From Azorhizobium caulinodans ORS 571 (GTDB taxonomy: Bacteria > Pseudomonadota > Alphaproteobacteria > Rhizobiales > Xanthobacteraceae): 64,000 nt of DNA. The translations under genes were made by a program, and so were the position numbers. The notes under the pieces were generated by a model. It saw only the letters and a program-made list of their open reading frames with translations. It was not told where the DNA came from and did not search any database. Shown here one piece after another: positions 35,172-44,053 of this stretch; position 1 is the first letter of the stretch, and every line of letters begins with the position of its first letter. The stretch covers positions 2,671,501-2,735,500 of the forward strand of contig NC_009937.1 of assembly GCF_000010525.1 (NCBI RefSeq), in the 5' to 3' direction.

Positions 35172-35420
35172 ATGACCATGACCGAACGCAAGCAGTTGCT
35201 TCATCTCGTCTTCGGCGGTGAGCTCAAGGATCTCGACTCGGTTGACTTCAAGGATCTGAGCCAGCTCGACATCGTTGGCATCTATCCCGACTATGCCAGC
35301 GCCGCCGCCGCGTGGCGCGGCAAGGCGCAGATGACCGTGGACAACGCGATGATGCGCTATTTCGTCGTCCACCTGCATCGCCTGCTCGATCCGGACACCG
35401 ACAAGACGCACGGCAGCTGA
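35172..35420 (+). CDS. DUF4170 small protein
   Basis: 82 residues of the DUF4170 family: QLLHLVFGGEL, then FKDLSQLDIVGIYPDYASAAAAWRGKAQMTVDNAMMRYFVVHLHRLLDPD. No signal or membrane segment; a small cytoplasmic alpha/beta fold. The function is not known. It stands between the CysQ-like gene and DUF374/waaA, a placement I associate with many alphaproteobacteria, so a link to lipid A assembly is plausible but unproven. An ATG two codons downstream is an alternative start. Confidence 0.85.
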   Translation: MTMTERKQLLHLVFGGELKDLDSVDFKDLSQLDIVGIYPDYASAAAAWRGKAQMTVDNAMMRYFVVHLHRLLDPDTDKTHGS

Positions 35421-35439
35421 AGGACGGAACCCCTCACTC

Positions 35440-36177
35440 ATGTGGCGTCGTATTCGGACCAACCGGGGCGTCCAGGTCGCCCTGGGAACGACCTTTGCTT
35501 ACTATTTCAAGGCTGTGGCCCACACGACGCGTTTCGTGGTGGAGCCGGCTGACATCTACGCGCGGATCGAAGAGAACCTGCCGCTCATCATGACCTTCTG
35601 GCATGGGCAGCACTTCCTCACGCCGTTCGTGATGAAGCCGCACCACAAGGCGAAGGTGTTGATCTCCCGCCATGCGGATGCGGAGATCAATGCCATCGCC
35701 GCCGAGAAGCTCGGGGTCGGAACCATCCGCGGTTCCGGCGCCACCTCCCCGCGCGACTTCCACCGCAAGGGCGGGGTCTCCGCCACCTATGCGCTCATTG
35801 ACACGCTGGCCGAGGGGATCAATGTGGCGATGACGGCGGACGTGCCGAAGATCGCGCGCCATGTGGGCAAGGGCGTCGTGGTGGTGGCCCGTCATTCCGG
35901 CCGTCCCATCGTTCCAATCGCCATGGCCACAAGCAACCGCATCACCCTGAAGAGCTGGGACAAGGCCAGCCTCAACCTGCCCTTCAGCCGCGGCGCCGCC
36001 GTAGCGGCGGCGCCCATCTGGGTGCCCCGCGATGCGGACGACGCCGCCATCGAAGCCGCGCGGCTTCTGGTGCAGCGGCGCCTCGAAGCCGCGACGGCCC
36101 GTGCCGAGGCGCTGGTGGGACGCGGCAGCGCCCCGGCCCTCATCGACGGCAGGGCCCCCGGCGAGGCCGCCCGATGA
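35440..36177 (+). CDS. DUF374 lysophospholipid acyltransferase-like protein
   Basis: 245 residues. The DUF374 domain shows LIMTFWHGQHFLTPF with the acyltransferase-like W-H-G, then SRHADAEINAIAAEKLGVGTIRGSGA and VAMTADVPKIARHVGKGVVVVARHSGRPIVPIA. The family belongs to the LPLAT acyltransferase fold and lies beside waaA in Alphaproteobacteria, so acylation of a lipid A precursor is likely though unproven. It overlaps waaA by four bases (ATGA) and follows DUF4170 by 19. Confidence 0.85.
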   Translation: MWRRIRTNRGVQVALGTTFAYYFKAVAHTTRFVVEPADIYARIEENLPLIMTFWHGQHFLTPFVMKPHHKAKVLISRHADAEINAIAAEKLGVGTIRGSGATSPRDFHRKGGVSATYALIDTLAEGINVAMTADVPKIARHVGKGVVVVARHSGRPIVPIAMATSNRITLKSWDKASLNLPFSRGAAVAAAPIWVPRDADDAAIEAARLLVQRRLEAATARAEALVGRGSAPALIDGRAPGEAAR

Positions 36178-37469
36178 CCCGACGGCCGCTCCCGGTTCCG
36201 CTCCGCCTCTACCGGGGCGCCGCCTCGTTCGCGACGGTGCTGGCCCCGGCCTGGCTGAAGTACCGGGTACGCAAGGGCAAGGAAGACCCGGCACGCATCG
36301 CCGAGCGGCGCGGCATCACGCGGGTGGAGCGGCCGCAGGGTCCGCTCATCTGGGTCCATGGGGCGAGCGTCGGCGAGATCGTCTCCATTCTGCCCCTCGT
36401 GGAGCGGCTTCAGGATCGCGGTTTCGCCATCCTGCTCACCTCGGGCACGCTCACCTCGAGCCGCGTCGCCGCCCGTCGGGCGCCGGCCTCGGTGATCCAC
36501 CAGTTCGTCCCCCTCGACGCCCCCGCCTTCGTGCGCCGCTTCCTCGACCACTGGAAGCCCGATCTCGCGCTGCTGGCGGAATCCGAGCTCTGGCCCAACC
36601 TCATGACCGAGCTCGACAAGCGCGGCACGGCGGTTGTGCTTGTGAACGGCCGTCTGTCCGCCCGTTCAGCGCAGCGCTGGGCCCGCCTGCCCCGCAGCGC
36701 GCGGGCGCTCCTTTCGCGCGTCGATCTCTGCCTCGCCCAGACGCCCGAGGATGCCGCACGTTTCCGGGGCCTTGGCGCGCCGCGCGTTCAGGTCGCCGGC
36801 AATCTCAAGTTCGACGTTCCGGCGCCGCCCGCCGACCCCAGCATGCTCGCCCGCCTCCAGGCCGCCATCGGCGAGCGTCCCGTCCTGCTCGCGGCCTCGA
36901 CGCATCCGGGCGAGGACGAATACGTTCTGGAAGCGCACGGGCGGCTGCGGCAGGACCTGCCGGGCCTTCTCACCATCATCGCCCCCCGTCATCCCGAGCG
37001 CGGCGGTGCCATCCGCCAGCTGGCCCACGACGCGGGATTTGCGGCCACCCAGCGCAGCCAGGCCCCGCTCCCGCTGCCCGAGGCGGAGGTCTATGTGGCC
37101 GACACCATCGGCGAGATGGGTCTGTTCTATCGGGTCGCTCCGGTCGCCTTCCTCGGCGGCTCGCTGATCGAGCATGGCGGGCAGAACCCCATCGAGCCCG
37201 CCAAGATCGGCACGGTGGTGCTGCACGGTCCGCATGTGTGGAATTTCGCTGCCGTCTATGGCCGGCTGGACGAGGCCGCCGGCTCCGTCCCGGTGATGGA
37301 TGCCGAGGACATCGTGCGCGCCACGCTCGACATCTTCTTCACGCCCGGCTGCCACGAGCGCATCTCCCACGCCGCCTGGCAGACGGTGGAAAACCTCAGC
37401 GGTGCGCTGCCGCGCACGCTGGCGGCCATCGAGCCCTATCTCCTGCAGATCCGGCTGGAAGGGAAATGA
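36174..37469 (+). CDS. waaA: 3-deoxy-D-manno-octulosonic acid (Kdo) transferase
   Basis: 431 residues of the GT30 family. An N-terminal hydrophobic stretch anchors it, and LIWVHGASVGEIVSILPLVERLQ contains the catalytic Glu. The nucleotide-sugar side includes VYVADTIGEMGLFYRVAPVAFLGGSLIEHGGQNPIEPAKIG. It transfers Kdo from CMP-Kdo to lipid IV-A on the inner leaflet. It overlaps DUF374 before it and lpxK after it (ATGA), so all three are coupled. Confidence 0.95.
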   Translation: MTRRPLPVPLRLYRGAASFATVLAPAWLKYRVRKGKEDPARIAERRGITRVERPQGPLIWVHGASVGEIVSILPLVERLQDRGFAILLTSGTLTSSRVAARRAPASVIHQFVPLDAPAFVRRFLDHWKPDLALLAESELWPNLMTELDKRGTAVVLVNGRLSARSAQRWARLPRSARALLSRVDLCLAQTPEDAARFRGLGAPRVQVAGNLKFDVPAPPADPSMLARLQAAIGERPVLLAASTHPGEDEYVLEAHGRLRQDLPGLLTIIAPRHPERGGAIRQLAHDAGFAATQRSQAPLPLPEAEVYVADTIGEMGLFYRVAPVAFLGGSLIEHGGQNPIEPAKIGTVVLHGPHVWNFAAVYGRLDEAAGSVPVMDAEDIVRATLDIFFTPGCHERISHAAWQTVENLSGALPRTLAAIEPYLLQIRLEGK

Positions 37470-38482
37470 TCGGGCAGGCGCCCGCCTTCTGGTCCCGCCG
37501 CAACAGCCTCATGGGCTGGGTGCTCTCGCCGATCGGCGCGCTTGTCGGCGCCCTCACCCTGAAGCGGATGGCCGGCCCCTCGACGGGCGTCCCGGTCCCC
37601 GTCATCTGCATCGGCAATCCCACCGTCGGCGGCTCCGGCAAGACACCAACCGCCCTCATGGTCCTGGCGCGCCTGCAAGAGCAGGGCGCACGCCCCTTCG
37701 CCCTGCTGCGCGGCCATGGCGGGCGCCTCGCAGGTCCGGTCCTCGTCGATCCGCAGACCCATACGGCGGCTGACGTGGGCGACGAAGCCCTGCTGCTTGC
37801 GCAGGCGACACCCACCGTCGTGTCCCGCGACCGCCCCGCCGGCGCCGCCCATGCGGTGGCCCTCGGCGCCAGCCATGTGGTGATGGACGACGGCTTCCAG
37901 AACCCGTCGCTCGCCAAGGACGTGAGCCTGCTGGTCATTGATGGTGAGGCTGGCGTCGGCAACGGGCGCGTGCTGCCAGCCGGGCCTTTGCGCGCACCGC
38001 TGGCGCCGCAACTCGATCGCGCCGATGCGCTGCTGGTGGCCGGTGGCGGGCGCTGTGCCGACGCGCTCGGAAGGCTTGCCCACAGCCATGGCAAGGTGGT
38101 GCTGAGGGGGCAGGTCCGGCCCGATCCGTCGGTCATCGCCACGCTCGAAGCCGGGACCGTGCTTGCCTTCGCGGGCATCGGCCGACCGCAGAAGCTCGCC
38201 GACACGCTGGCGGCAGCGGGCGTGCGGATCGGGCGGCTCCAGCCCTTTCCCGATCATCATCCCTACCAGCCGTCGGACATCGCTCCGCTCATCGCGGAGG
38301 CCGCGCGCGAACGGTGGCAGCTCGTCACCACCACGAAGGACCATGTGCGGCTGGCAGATCGGCGCTTTGCCGACATGGCCGGCGCCATCACGGCCCTGCC
38401 GGTGACCATGCAGTTGGATGCGCCCGAGGCCCTGGATGACATTCTGCGGCTGGCAGAGGCACGGGCCGCGGCCCGGAGCTGA
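37466..38482 (+). CDS. lpxK: Tetraacyldisaccharide 4'-kinase
   Basis: 338 residues. The P-loop GNPTVGGSGKTPT at 50-62 follows an N-terminal membrane helix (about 17-32). DDGFQNPSLAKDVSLLVIDG holds the catalytic Asp pair. It phosphorylates the 4' position of the lipid A disaccharide at the inner membrane. The ATG overlaps the waaA stop. The gene ends 12 bases from the opposing DUF2093 gene, with no visible terminator. Confidence 0.95.
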   Translation: MIGQAPAFWSRRNSLMGWVLSPIGALVGALTLKRMAGPSTGVPVPVICIGNPTVGGSGKTPTALMVLARLQEQGARPFALLRGHGGRLAGPVLVDPQTHTAADVGDEALLLAQATPTVVSRDRPAGAAHAVALGASHVVMDDGFQNPSLAKDVSLLVIDGEAGVGNGRVLPAGPLRAPLAPQLDRADALLVAGGGRCADALGRLAHSHGKVVLRGQVRPDPSVIATLEAGTVLAFAGIGRPQKLADTLAAAGVRIGRLQPFPDHHPYQPSDIAPLIAEAARERWQLVTTTKDHVRLADRRFADMAGAITALPVTMQLDAPEALDDILRLAEARAAARS

Positions 38483-38494
38483 AGCCGCTAGGGC

Positions 38495-38737
38495 TCAGTC
38501 CTCGTCGTCGGCCGCTTCGATCTTGGTCGGGCCGAGCACCCGCGTCAGGACAGCCTGCGGGTCCGCATAGGCCTCCTGCAGATCGACACTCCAGTACCGC
38601 AGTTCATCGAGCGGGATCTGCTGACCGGTCACGGCGCAACGCACATAGCTTCCCGGCCGAATGATCCGGAATTCACCGTCCAGATACCGGATCTCCGCTT
38701 CGCCCTGCGGCTCGGGAAAACGTTCGAATCGATTCAT
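38495..38737 (-). CDS. DUF2093 small protein
   Basis: 80 residues from the ATG at 38737 (MNRFERFPEPQGEAEIRYLDG), matching the usual DUF2093 start. A second ATG at 38773 would add 12 residues and cannot be excluded. The core EIRYLDGEFRIIRPGSYVRCAVTGQQIPLDELRYWSVDLQEAY is the family signature. It includes RCAVTGQQIP, a zinc-knuckle-like fragment with only one Cys. Its function is unknown. It lies between lpxK and xseA, as I recall for other Hyphomicrobiales. Confidence 0.85.
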   Translation of the reverse strand: MNRFERFPEPQGEAEIRYLDGEFRIIRPGSYVRCAVTGQQIPLDELRYWSVDLQEAYADPQAVLTRVLGPTKIEAADDED

Positions 38738-38840
38738 CACGGCGAAGAGAGACCCCAGAAACGAAGCAGACATGGCAGACCTGCCCGAAAGATACTGGTT
38801 TTCGGGAGAGGCCGAAAGGGCAACACCCTGCGGCGGCGCG

Positions 38841-40439
38841 TCAATCGTCGAACAGCGACGGCTGCGCCGCCTTGGTCCGGGCCCCCTTCGAGGGCCGCGC
38901 AGCCTGCGGCGGCTCGACAGGAGCCCCCTCTCCCAGCGCCTGGACGCCCAAGCGCCCGTCGGCGAATTCCAGTTCCAGTCGCGCGCCCGGCACGACCGCG
39001 CCGGCAGCCCGCACCGCGCCGCCCTGCGCATCGCGCACCAGCGCGAAGCCGCGGGCCAGAACCCCGCGATAGGAGAGGGCCTTCAGCAATTGTTCCATCG
39101 CGGCGAGACGATTGGTCCGCTCCCGCAAGTCGTGCCTCACCGCCCGTTGCGCTCGCGTCGAGAGGACAGAGAGGCGCTCCCGGCAGCGGGACAGATGGAG
39201 GACATGGGCGCGCAACGAGGCGGCCCGTGCCGATCCGAAGCGCGCCGTCATCGCCGAAAGACGCTCGCTGCGGCGGGACACGAGGCCCGTCAGCCCCCAC
39301 TGGAGGCGCCCGCCCAAAGCCGCGACGCGGTCCTGCGCGCGGGCGAGCCGCAGGCGGAAGGCGGAAGCGGAATGACGTGTGCGCACTGCCTCGAAGGCCA
39401 GCCGATGCGCCGCCGCATTGGCCCTGAGCGCGCGCGGCAGCCGCTCGCCGGCGGCATCCAGCCGCTGACGCGGGACAGCAAGCAAAGCATCCGCTGTCGG
39501 CAGGTGCCGGGCGAGCGCGCGGAAATCGGCCCGGCGGCGCTCCAGAAGGCGCCGGGGCGCCGCAGAAAGGCGCTCGCCATAGGCGTCTATGCCCGCGAGC
39601 AGGTCGGCACGCACCGGCACCACCATCTCGGCGGCGGCGGTGGGGGTCGGCGCCCGCACGTCGGCGGCAAAATCGATCAGCGTCACGTCGGTCTCGTGGC
39701 CCACCGCCGAGACCAGCGGAATGAAGCTCTCGGCCGCCGCGCGCACCACCGCCTCGTCGGAGAAGCCGAGCAGATCCTCCAGCGAGCCGCCGCCGCGCGC
39801 CACGATGAGCACGTCCGGCCGCGGGATGGGACCGCCCTCGGGCAAGGCGTTGAAGCCCCGGATAGCCTCGGCCACCTCCGCCGCGCTAGTCTCGCCCTGC
39901 ACCCGCACGGGCCAGACGATCACCTGACGCGGAAAGCGGTCGGAGAGCCGGTGGAGAATGTCGCGGATGACGGCGCCGGTGGGCGAAGTGACGACGCCGA
40001 TCACCTTCGGCAGGAAGGGAAGTTCCTGCTTGCGGGCGGCATCGAACAGGCCCTCGGCGGCGAGACGGCGCTTGCGCTCCTCCAGCATGGCCATGATGGC
40101 GCCGGCCCCGGCGAATTCGAGGCTCTCGATGACGATCTGGTAGCCGGACTTGCCCGGATAGGTGGTGAGCTTGCCCACCGCCACCACCTCCAGCCCTTCC
40201 TCGGGCCTGAGCTTCAGGCGCGCGAAGGCGGATTTCCAGATCACCGCATCGAGGCGCGCGCCCTCGTCCTTGATGCTGAAATAGGCGTGGCCCGAGGAAT
40301 GGGGCCCGCGATATCCAGAGATTTCTCCGCGCACCCGGACATGGCCATAGGCGTCCTCCACCGTCCGCCGCAGGGCGAAAGAGAGTTCGGAGACGGTCCA
40401 TTCCGGCGCATTGGCGCGGGTTTCAGGCAGATCGGTCAT
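38841..40439 (-). CDS. xseA: Exodeoxyribonuclease VII large subunit
   Basis: 532 residues from ATG 40439 ([25 protein letters not shown]); an ATG five codons upstream is also possible. The N-terminal OB fold contains [33 protein letters not shown]. The catalytic domain shows [42 protein letters not shown] and [29 protein letters not shown] long Arg-rich coiled coil follows. It degrades single-stranded DNA with XseB, which is not in this window. Confidence 0.95.
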   Translation of the reverse strand: MTDLPETRANAPEWTVSELSFALRRTVEDAYGHVRVRGEISGYRGPHSSGHAYFSIKDEGARLDAVIWKSAFARLKLRPEEGLEVVAVGKLTTYPGKSGYQIVIESLEFAGAGAIMAMLEERKRRLAAEGLFDAARKQELPFLPKVIGVVTSPTGAVIRDILHRLSDRFPRQVIVWPVRVQGETSAAEVAEAIRGFNALPEGGPIPRPDVLIVARGGGSLEDLLGFSDEAVVRAAAESFIPLVSAVGHETDVTLIDFAADVRAPTPTAAAEMVVPVRADLLAGIDAYGERLSAAPRRLLERRRADFRALARHLPTADALLAVPRQRLDAAGERLPRALRANAAAHRLAFEAVRTRHSASAFRLRLARAQDRVAALGGRLQWGLTGLVSRRSERLSAMTARFGSARAASLRAHVLHLSRCRERLSVLSTRAQRAVRHDLRERTNRLAAMEQLLKALSYRGVLARGFALVRDAQGGAVRAAGAVVPGARLELEFADGRLGVQALGEGAPVEPPQAARPSKGARTKAAQPSLFDD

Positions 40440-40568
40440 CGAATCAGACGGCACCAGACAATCGAGGCAGAAGCATAGCCGCTATCTCATATGCGGCGGG
40501 CGCAATGCCCTACCCCTTGTTCACGGCCTCTCGACCCGATAGCCAAACCGAAACGGGGAAACAGTCCG

Positions 40569-41825
40569 ATGAACGTGCTCCTGCTCGGTTCCGGTGGCCG
40601 CGAACATGCCCTTGCCTGGAAGCTCGCCCAGAGCCCGGACATGGGTCAATTCTATGCCCTGCCGGGCAACCCCGGCATTTCCGATTTCGCCGAGGCCATC
40701 GAGGGCATCGCTTTGTCCGCCCACGACACGCTCGTGCGCTGGTGCAAGGACCATGCGATCGAACTCGTGATCGTCGGCCCCGAAGCACCGCTGGTGGCGG
40801 GTCTCGTGGACCGGCTGGCGGAAGCCGGCATCGCCGCCTTCGGCCCCACCGCCGCCGCCGCGCGCCTTGAGGGCTCCAAGCTCTTCACCAAGGAACTGTG
40901 CCGCGCCAACGGCATTCCCACCGCCGCCTTCGCCCGCTTCACCAAGGCGGAAGCCGCCTGGGCCTATGTGACCGCCGAGGGCGCCCCCATCGTCATCAAG
41001 GCCGACGGCCTCATGGCCGGCAAGGGCGTGGTGGTGGCGCAGACGGTGGAAGAAGCCATCTCCGCCATCGATCAGGTGTTCGCCGCCGGCGGGCAGGAAG
41101 TGCTGATCGAGGAATTCATGGAGGGCGAGGAGGCGAGCCTCTTCTGCCTCGTGGACGGCGAGACCGTGGTGCCCTTCGGCAGCGCGCAGGACCACAAGCG
41201 CGCCTTCGACGGCGACCTCGGCCCCAACACCGGCGGCATGGGCGCCTATTCCCCCGCCCCCGTGCTGACGCCGGAGCTGGAAAAGCGGGCCATCGACGAG
41301 ATCGTCATCCCCACCGCCAAGGCCATGGCGGCGGCGGGCACGCCTTATCGCGGCGTGCTCTATGCAGGCCTGATGCTCACCTCCACCGGTCCCAAGCTCG
41401 TGGAATACAACTGCCGCTTCGGCGACCCGGAATGCCAGGTGCTGATGCCCCGCTATACCGGCGACCTCCTGGAGACGCTGAATGCCGTCGCCCACGGCCG
41501 GCTGTCGCAGGTGAAGGTCTCCTGGTCGGACGACGCCGCCATCACGGTGGTCTATGCCAGCCGCGGCTATCCCGGCGCCCACCAGACGGGCAGCGAGATC
41601 AAGGGGATCGAGGCCGCCGCCGCACTGCCGGACGTGCTGGTCTTCCAGGCCGGCACCAAGAAGAACGGTGCCCGCCTGCTCTCCAACGGCGGCCGCGTGC
41701 TGAACGTGACCGCCACCGGCAAGACGTTGAAGGATGCCCGCGACCGGGCTTATGAGGCCGCCGGCCTCATCGACTGGCCGGATGGCTTCCACCGCAACGA
41801 CATCGGCTGGCGCGCCCTGCGCTGA
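40569..41825 (+). CDS. purD: Phosphoribosylamine-glycine ligase
   Basis: 418 residues. MNVLLLGSGGREHALAWKLAQS opens the N domain, and the ATP-grasp domain contains PIVIKADGLMAGKGVVVAQT and LGPNTGGMGAYSPAPV. It joins glycine to phosphoribosylamine in purine synthesis. The ATG at 40569 is typical for PurD; upstream codons are unlike the family. It diverges from xseA and ends in a strong intrinsic terminator. Confidence 0.97.
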   Translation: MNVLLLGSGGREHALAWKLAQSPDMGQFYALPGNPGISDFAEAIEGIALSAHDTLVRWCKDHAIELVIVGPEAPLVAGLVDRLAEAGIAAFGPTAAAARLEGSKLFTKELCRANGIPTAAFARFTKAEAAWAYVTAEGAPIVIKADGLMAGKGVVVAQTVEEAISAIDQVFAAGGQEVLIEEFMEGEEASLFCLVDGETVVPFGSAQDHKRAFDGDLGPNTGGMGAYSPAPVLTPELEKRAIDEIVIPTAKAMAAAGTPYRGVLYAGLMLTSTGPKLVEYNCRFGDPECQVLMPRYTGDLLETLNAVAHGRLSQVKVSWSDDAAITVVYASRGYPGAHQTGSEIKGIEAAAALPDVLVFQAGTKKNGARLLSNGGRVLNVTATGKTLKDARDRAYEAAGLIDWPDGFHRNDIGWRALR

Positions 41826-41850
41826 CCGCAGGCCGATTTTCGACTTCTGC

Positions 41851-41880
41851 AACGGCGGGACACCAGTCCCGCCGTTTTGC
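41851..41880 (+). terminator. Intrinsic terminator after purD
   Basis: AACGGCGGGAC (41851-41861) pairs with GTCCCGCCGTT (41866-41876) around ACCA, 11 base pairs, running into TTTT. It lies 26 bases beyond the purD stop. Confidence 0.9.
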
Positions 41881-41946
41881 GTTGTGCGGGTGGTGGCGCG
41901 CCCGACGGCGTGCGACGCTGACCGAAAATGCGCCGGAGGACTGCCC

Positions 41947-42855
41947 ATGCCCGACCTTGCCGACCTCTACCCGGGCTTCGAGGCCCATAACATCGATACG
42001 GCGGCCGGCCGCATCTTCGTGCGCACCGGCGGCTCGGGCACGCCGCTCCTGCTGCTGCACGGTTTCCCGCAGACCGGCGTCATGTGGCACAAGGTGGCGC
42101 CGGAGCTCGCGAAGACCCACAGCCTCGTCATCGCCGACCTGCCCGGCTACGGCTGGAGCGCCGCGCCCGAGCCCGGCCGCGATCATGCGCCTTATTCCAA
42201 GCGCGCCATGGGAGAAGCCATGGTGCGGGTGATGGAGCATCTGGGCCACGCCCATTTCGCGCTCATGGGGCACGACCGGGGGGCGCGCGTCGGCTATCGC
42301 ATCGGCCTCGACCATCCCGGGCGGCTCGACCGTCTCGTGGTGCTCGACATCGTGCCCACCATGGCCATGTGGCACGGCATGGACCGCAGCCGGGCCATGT
42401 CCGTCTATCACTGGATGTTCCTCGCCCAGCCCCATCCGCTGCCGGAGACACTGATCGGCAAGGATCCCGGCTTCTATTTCGACTGGACGCTGGCGAGTTG
42501 GACCCGCGACAAGGATCTCTCCGCCTTCAATCCCAAGGCGCTCGCCCATTACCGGGCCTCCTGCGCCGTGCCCGAGCGCATCCGGGCCATGTGCGAGGAC
42601 TATCGGGCCGGGGCCACCATCGACCTTGCCCATGACGAGGCGGATCGCGCGGCGGGGCGCACCATCGATTGTCCGGTGCTGGCGGTGTGGGGGGCGAGCG
42701 GCATTCCCGCCAAGGGCGAAAGCCCGCTCAATGCCTGGCGCGCCTTTGCCCCGGAGGTGACAGGGCAGGCGGTCGAAAGCGGGCATTTCGTCTGCGAGGA
42801 AACGCCCGAGGCGGTGCTGGCCGCCGTCACGCCCTTCCTCGCGCAGGGACGCTGA
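41947..42855 (+). CDS. Fluoroacetate dehalogenase-type alpha/beta hydrolase
   Basis: 302 residues. The full active-site set of the Rhodopseudomonas palustris enzyme is present at the same numbers as I recall for it. D110 is the nucleophile in MGHDRGARV, with R111 and R114 for the carboxylate, D134, the fluoride-pocket H155-W156 and Y219, and H280 in ESGHFV. The start MPDLADLYPGF also resembles that protein. It would hydrolyse fluoroacetate (and chloroacetate) to glycolate and halide. It stands alone after purD. Activity on other haloacids or esters cannot be excluded from sequence. Confidence 0.85.
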   Translation: MPDLADLYPGFEAHNIDTAAGRIFVRTGGSGTPLLLLHGFPQTGVMWHKVAPELAKTHSLVIADLPGYGWSAAPEPGRDHAPYSKRAMGEAMVRVMEHLGHAHFALMGHDRGARVGYRIGLDHPGRLDRLVVLDIVPTMAMWHGMDRSRAMSVYHWMFLAQPHPLPETLIGKDPGFYFDWTLASWTRDKDLSAFNPKALAHYRASCAVPERIRAMCEDYRAGATIDLAHDEADRAAGRTIDCPVLAVWGASGIPAKGESPLNAWRAFAPEVTGQAVESGHFVCEETPEAVLAAVTPFLAQGR

Positions 42856-42861
42856 GGCGGC

Positions 42862-43425
42862 TCAGGTCAGCAGGGCGACAAGCCAGTCCGGATGGACAGA
42901 CCAGCCGGCGAAACCGGCGGTGCCCATGAAGAAGCCGTAAGCCCCGAAGCCCCAGGAGACATAGAGCAGCCACCACAGGCTGGTCAGGGCCGCGACGGCC
43001 GCAAGCGACAGGGAGATAGCGAGCGCCGCGTCGGCCAGATCGAACTGGTCGTCGCGCATGTTCGCCTGATTGTAGGTCTCTTCCAGGTCCTTCGCCTTCT
43101 GGGCGAGCTTGTCCGAGCGGCTTTGGTAGCGCTGCTTCTCGCTCTCGATGGCCGCAAGCTTCGCCACCACATTGGCGGGCGGCGCCTCGCCGAACTGGAC
43201 TTTGAGGATCTCGGCCGTCTGCTCGTTCATATGCAGCTTGAGACGGGCGGCCTGGTATTCGTTCCAGGTGTCGACGATGTCGGCCTTGGCCGCCTGCATG
43301 GCCTGGACGATGTTGTCGTCCTTGATCTTGGCCACGGCCATGAAGACCGAGAGCAGCACGACGGTCATGGCGACCGCCCGGTTCAGCGCGCGGGTATGCC
43401 CCTCGCTGGTGATTTCCACTTCCAT
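42862..43425 (-). CDS. DUF4337 membrane protein
   Basis: 187 residues of the DUF4337 family: MEVEITSEGHTRALNRAVAMTVVLLSVFMAVAKIKDDN includes one membrane helix at about 16-32. A coiled coil follows (about 85-120, KLAAIESEKQRYQSRSDKLAQKAKDLEE), then two closely spaced C-terminal helices (about 130-175). The function is unknown. GGGGACATTC precedes the ATG at 43425; an earlier start gives a non-conserved tail. It ends 6 bases from the convergent dehalogenase gene with no terminator between. Confidence 0.82.
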   Translation of the reverse strand: MEVEITSEGHTRALNRAVAMTVVLLSVFMAVAKIKDDNIVQAMQAAKADIVDTWNEYQAARLKLHMNEQTAEILKVQFGEAPPANVVAKLAAIESEKQRYQSRSDKLAQKAKDLEETYNQANMRDDQFDLADAALAISLSLAAVAALTSLWWLLYVSWGFGAYGFFMGTAGFAGWSVHPDWLVALLT

Positions 43426-43558
43426 GAATGTCCCCTGCCCCATGCGGGAGTACCGCTGCACTGCACCATAATGCGTCACGCTCAGGTGCAAAATCCTCCC
43501 CCTGTGGCAATCCGCTCCGCCCAGGGCCGGATGCAGAGGTAGCGGGCGATTCACCGCT

Positions 43559-44002
43559 CTAGCGGCGCGCCTGGAAGAAGTTGCGCAGGATCTCCGCCGA
43601 ATGCCGCTCGGCGATGCCGCCATAGACGTCCGGCGCATGATGGCAGGTGGGCTGGGTGAAAAAGCGCGGCCCGCTGTCCACCGCCCCGCCCTTGGGATCG
43701 AGTGCGCCGTAATAGAGGCGGCGGATGCGGGCGAAGGAGATGGCCCCGGCGCACATGGCGCAGGGCTCCAGCGTCACATAGAGGTCGCAGGTCAGGAGCC
43801 GTTCGGCGCCAAGCGCCTTTGCCCCCGCGCGCAGCACCTGCATCTCCGCATGGGCGGTGGGATCGGACAGTTCGCGGGTACGGTTGCCGTCACGGGCGAT
43901 GACCTGGCTGTTGCGCACGAGGACGGCCCCGACCGGCACCTCGCCCCGCTCGGCGGCGGCGCGGGCCTCGGAAAGGGCCGTCTGCATGAAAGTCTCGCTC
44001 AC
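43559..44002 (-). CDS. tadA: tRNA(adenine34) deaminase
   Basis: 147 residues from a GTG at 44002 (MSETFMQTALSEARAAAERGEVPVGAVLV), preferred because family members carry a few residues before the FM; the ATG at 43987 is the alternative. Zinc and catalytic residues are in TAHAEMQVL (HAE) and LEPCAMCAGA (PCxxC). It converts A34 of tRNA-Arg(ACG) to inosine. A free guanine or adenosine deaminase is less likely. It diverges from rluB, with starts 51 bases apart. Confidence 0.9.
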   Translation of the reverse strand: MSETFMQTALSEARAAAERGEVPVGAVLVRNSQVIARDGNRTRELSDPTAHAEMQVLRAGAKALGAERLLTCDLYVTLEPCAMCAGAISFARIRRLYYGALDPKGGAVDSGPRFFTQPTCHHAPDVYGGIAERHSAEILRNFFQARR

Positions 44003-44053
44003 CGGATGCCCCGCGATCTCGTCTCGCCGCACGGTTCGTGCTATCGCCCCTCC

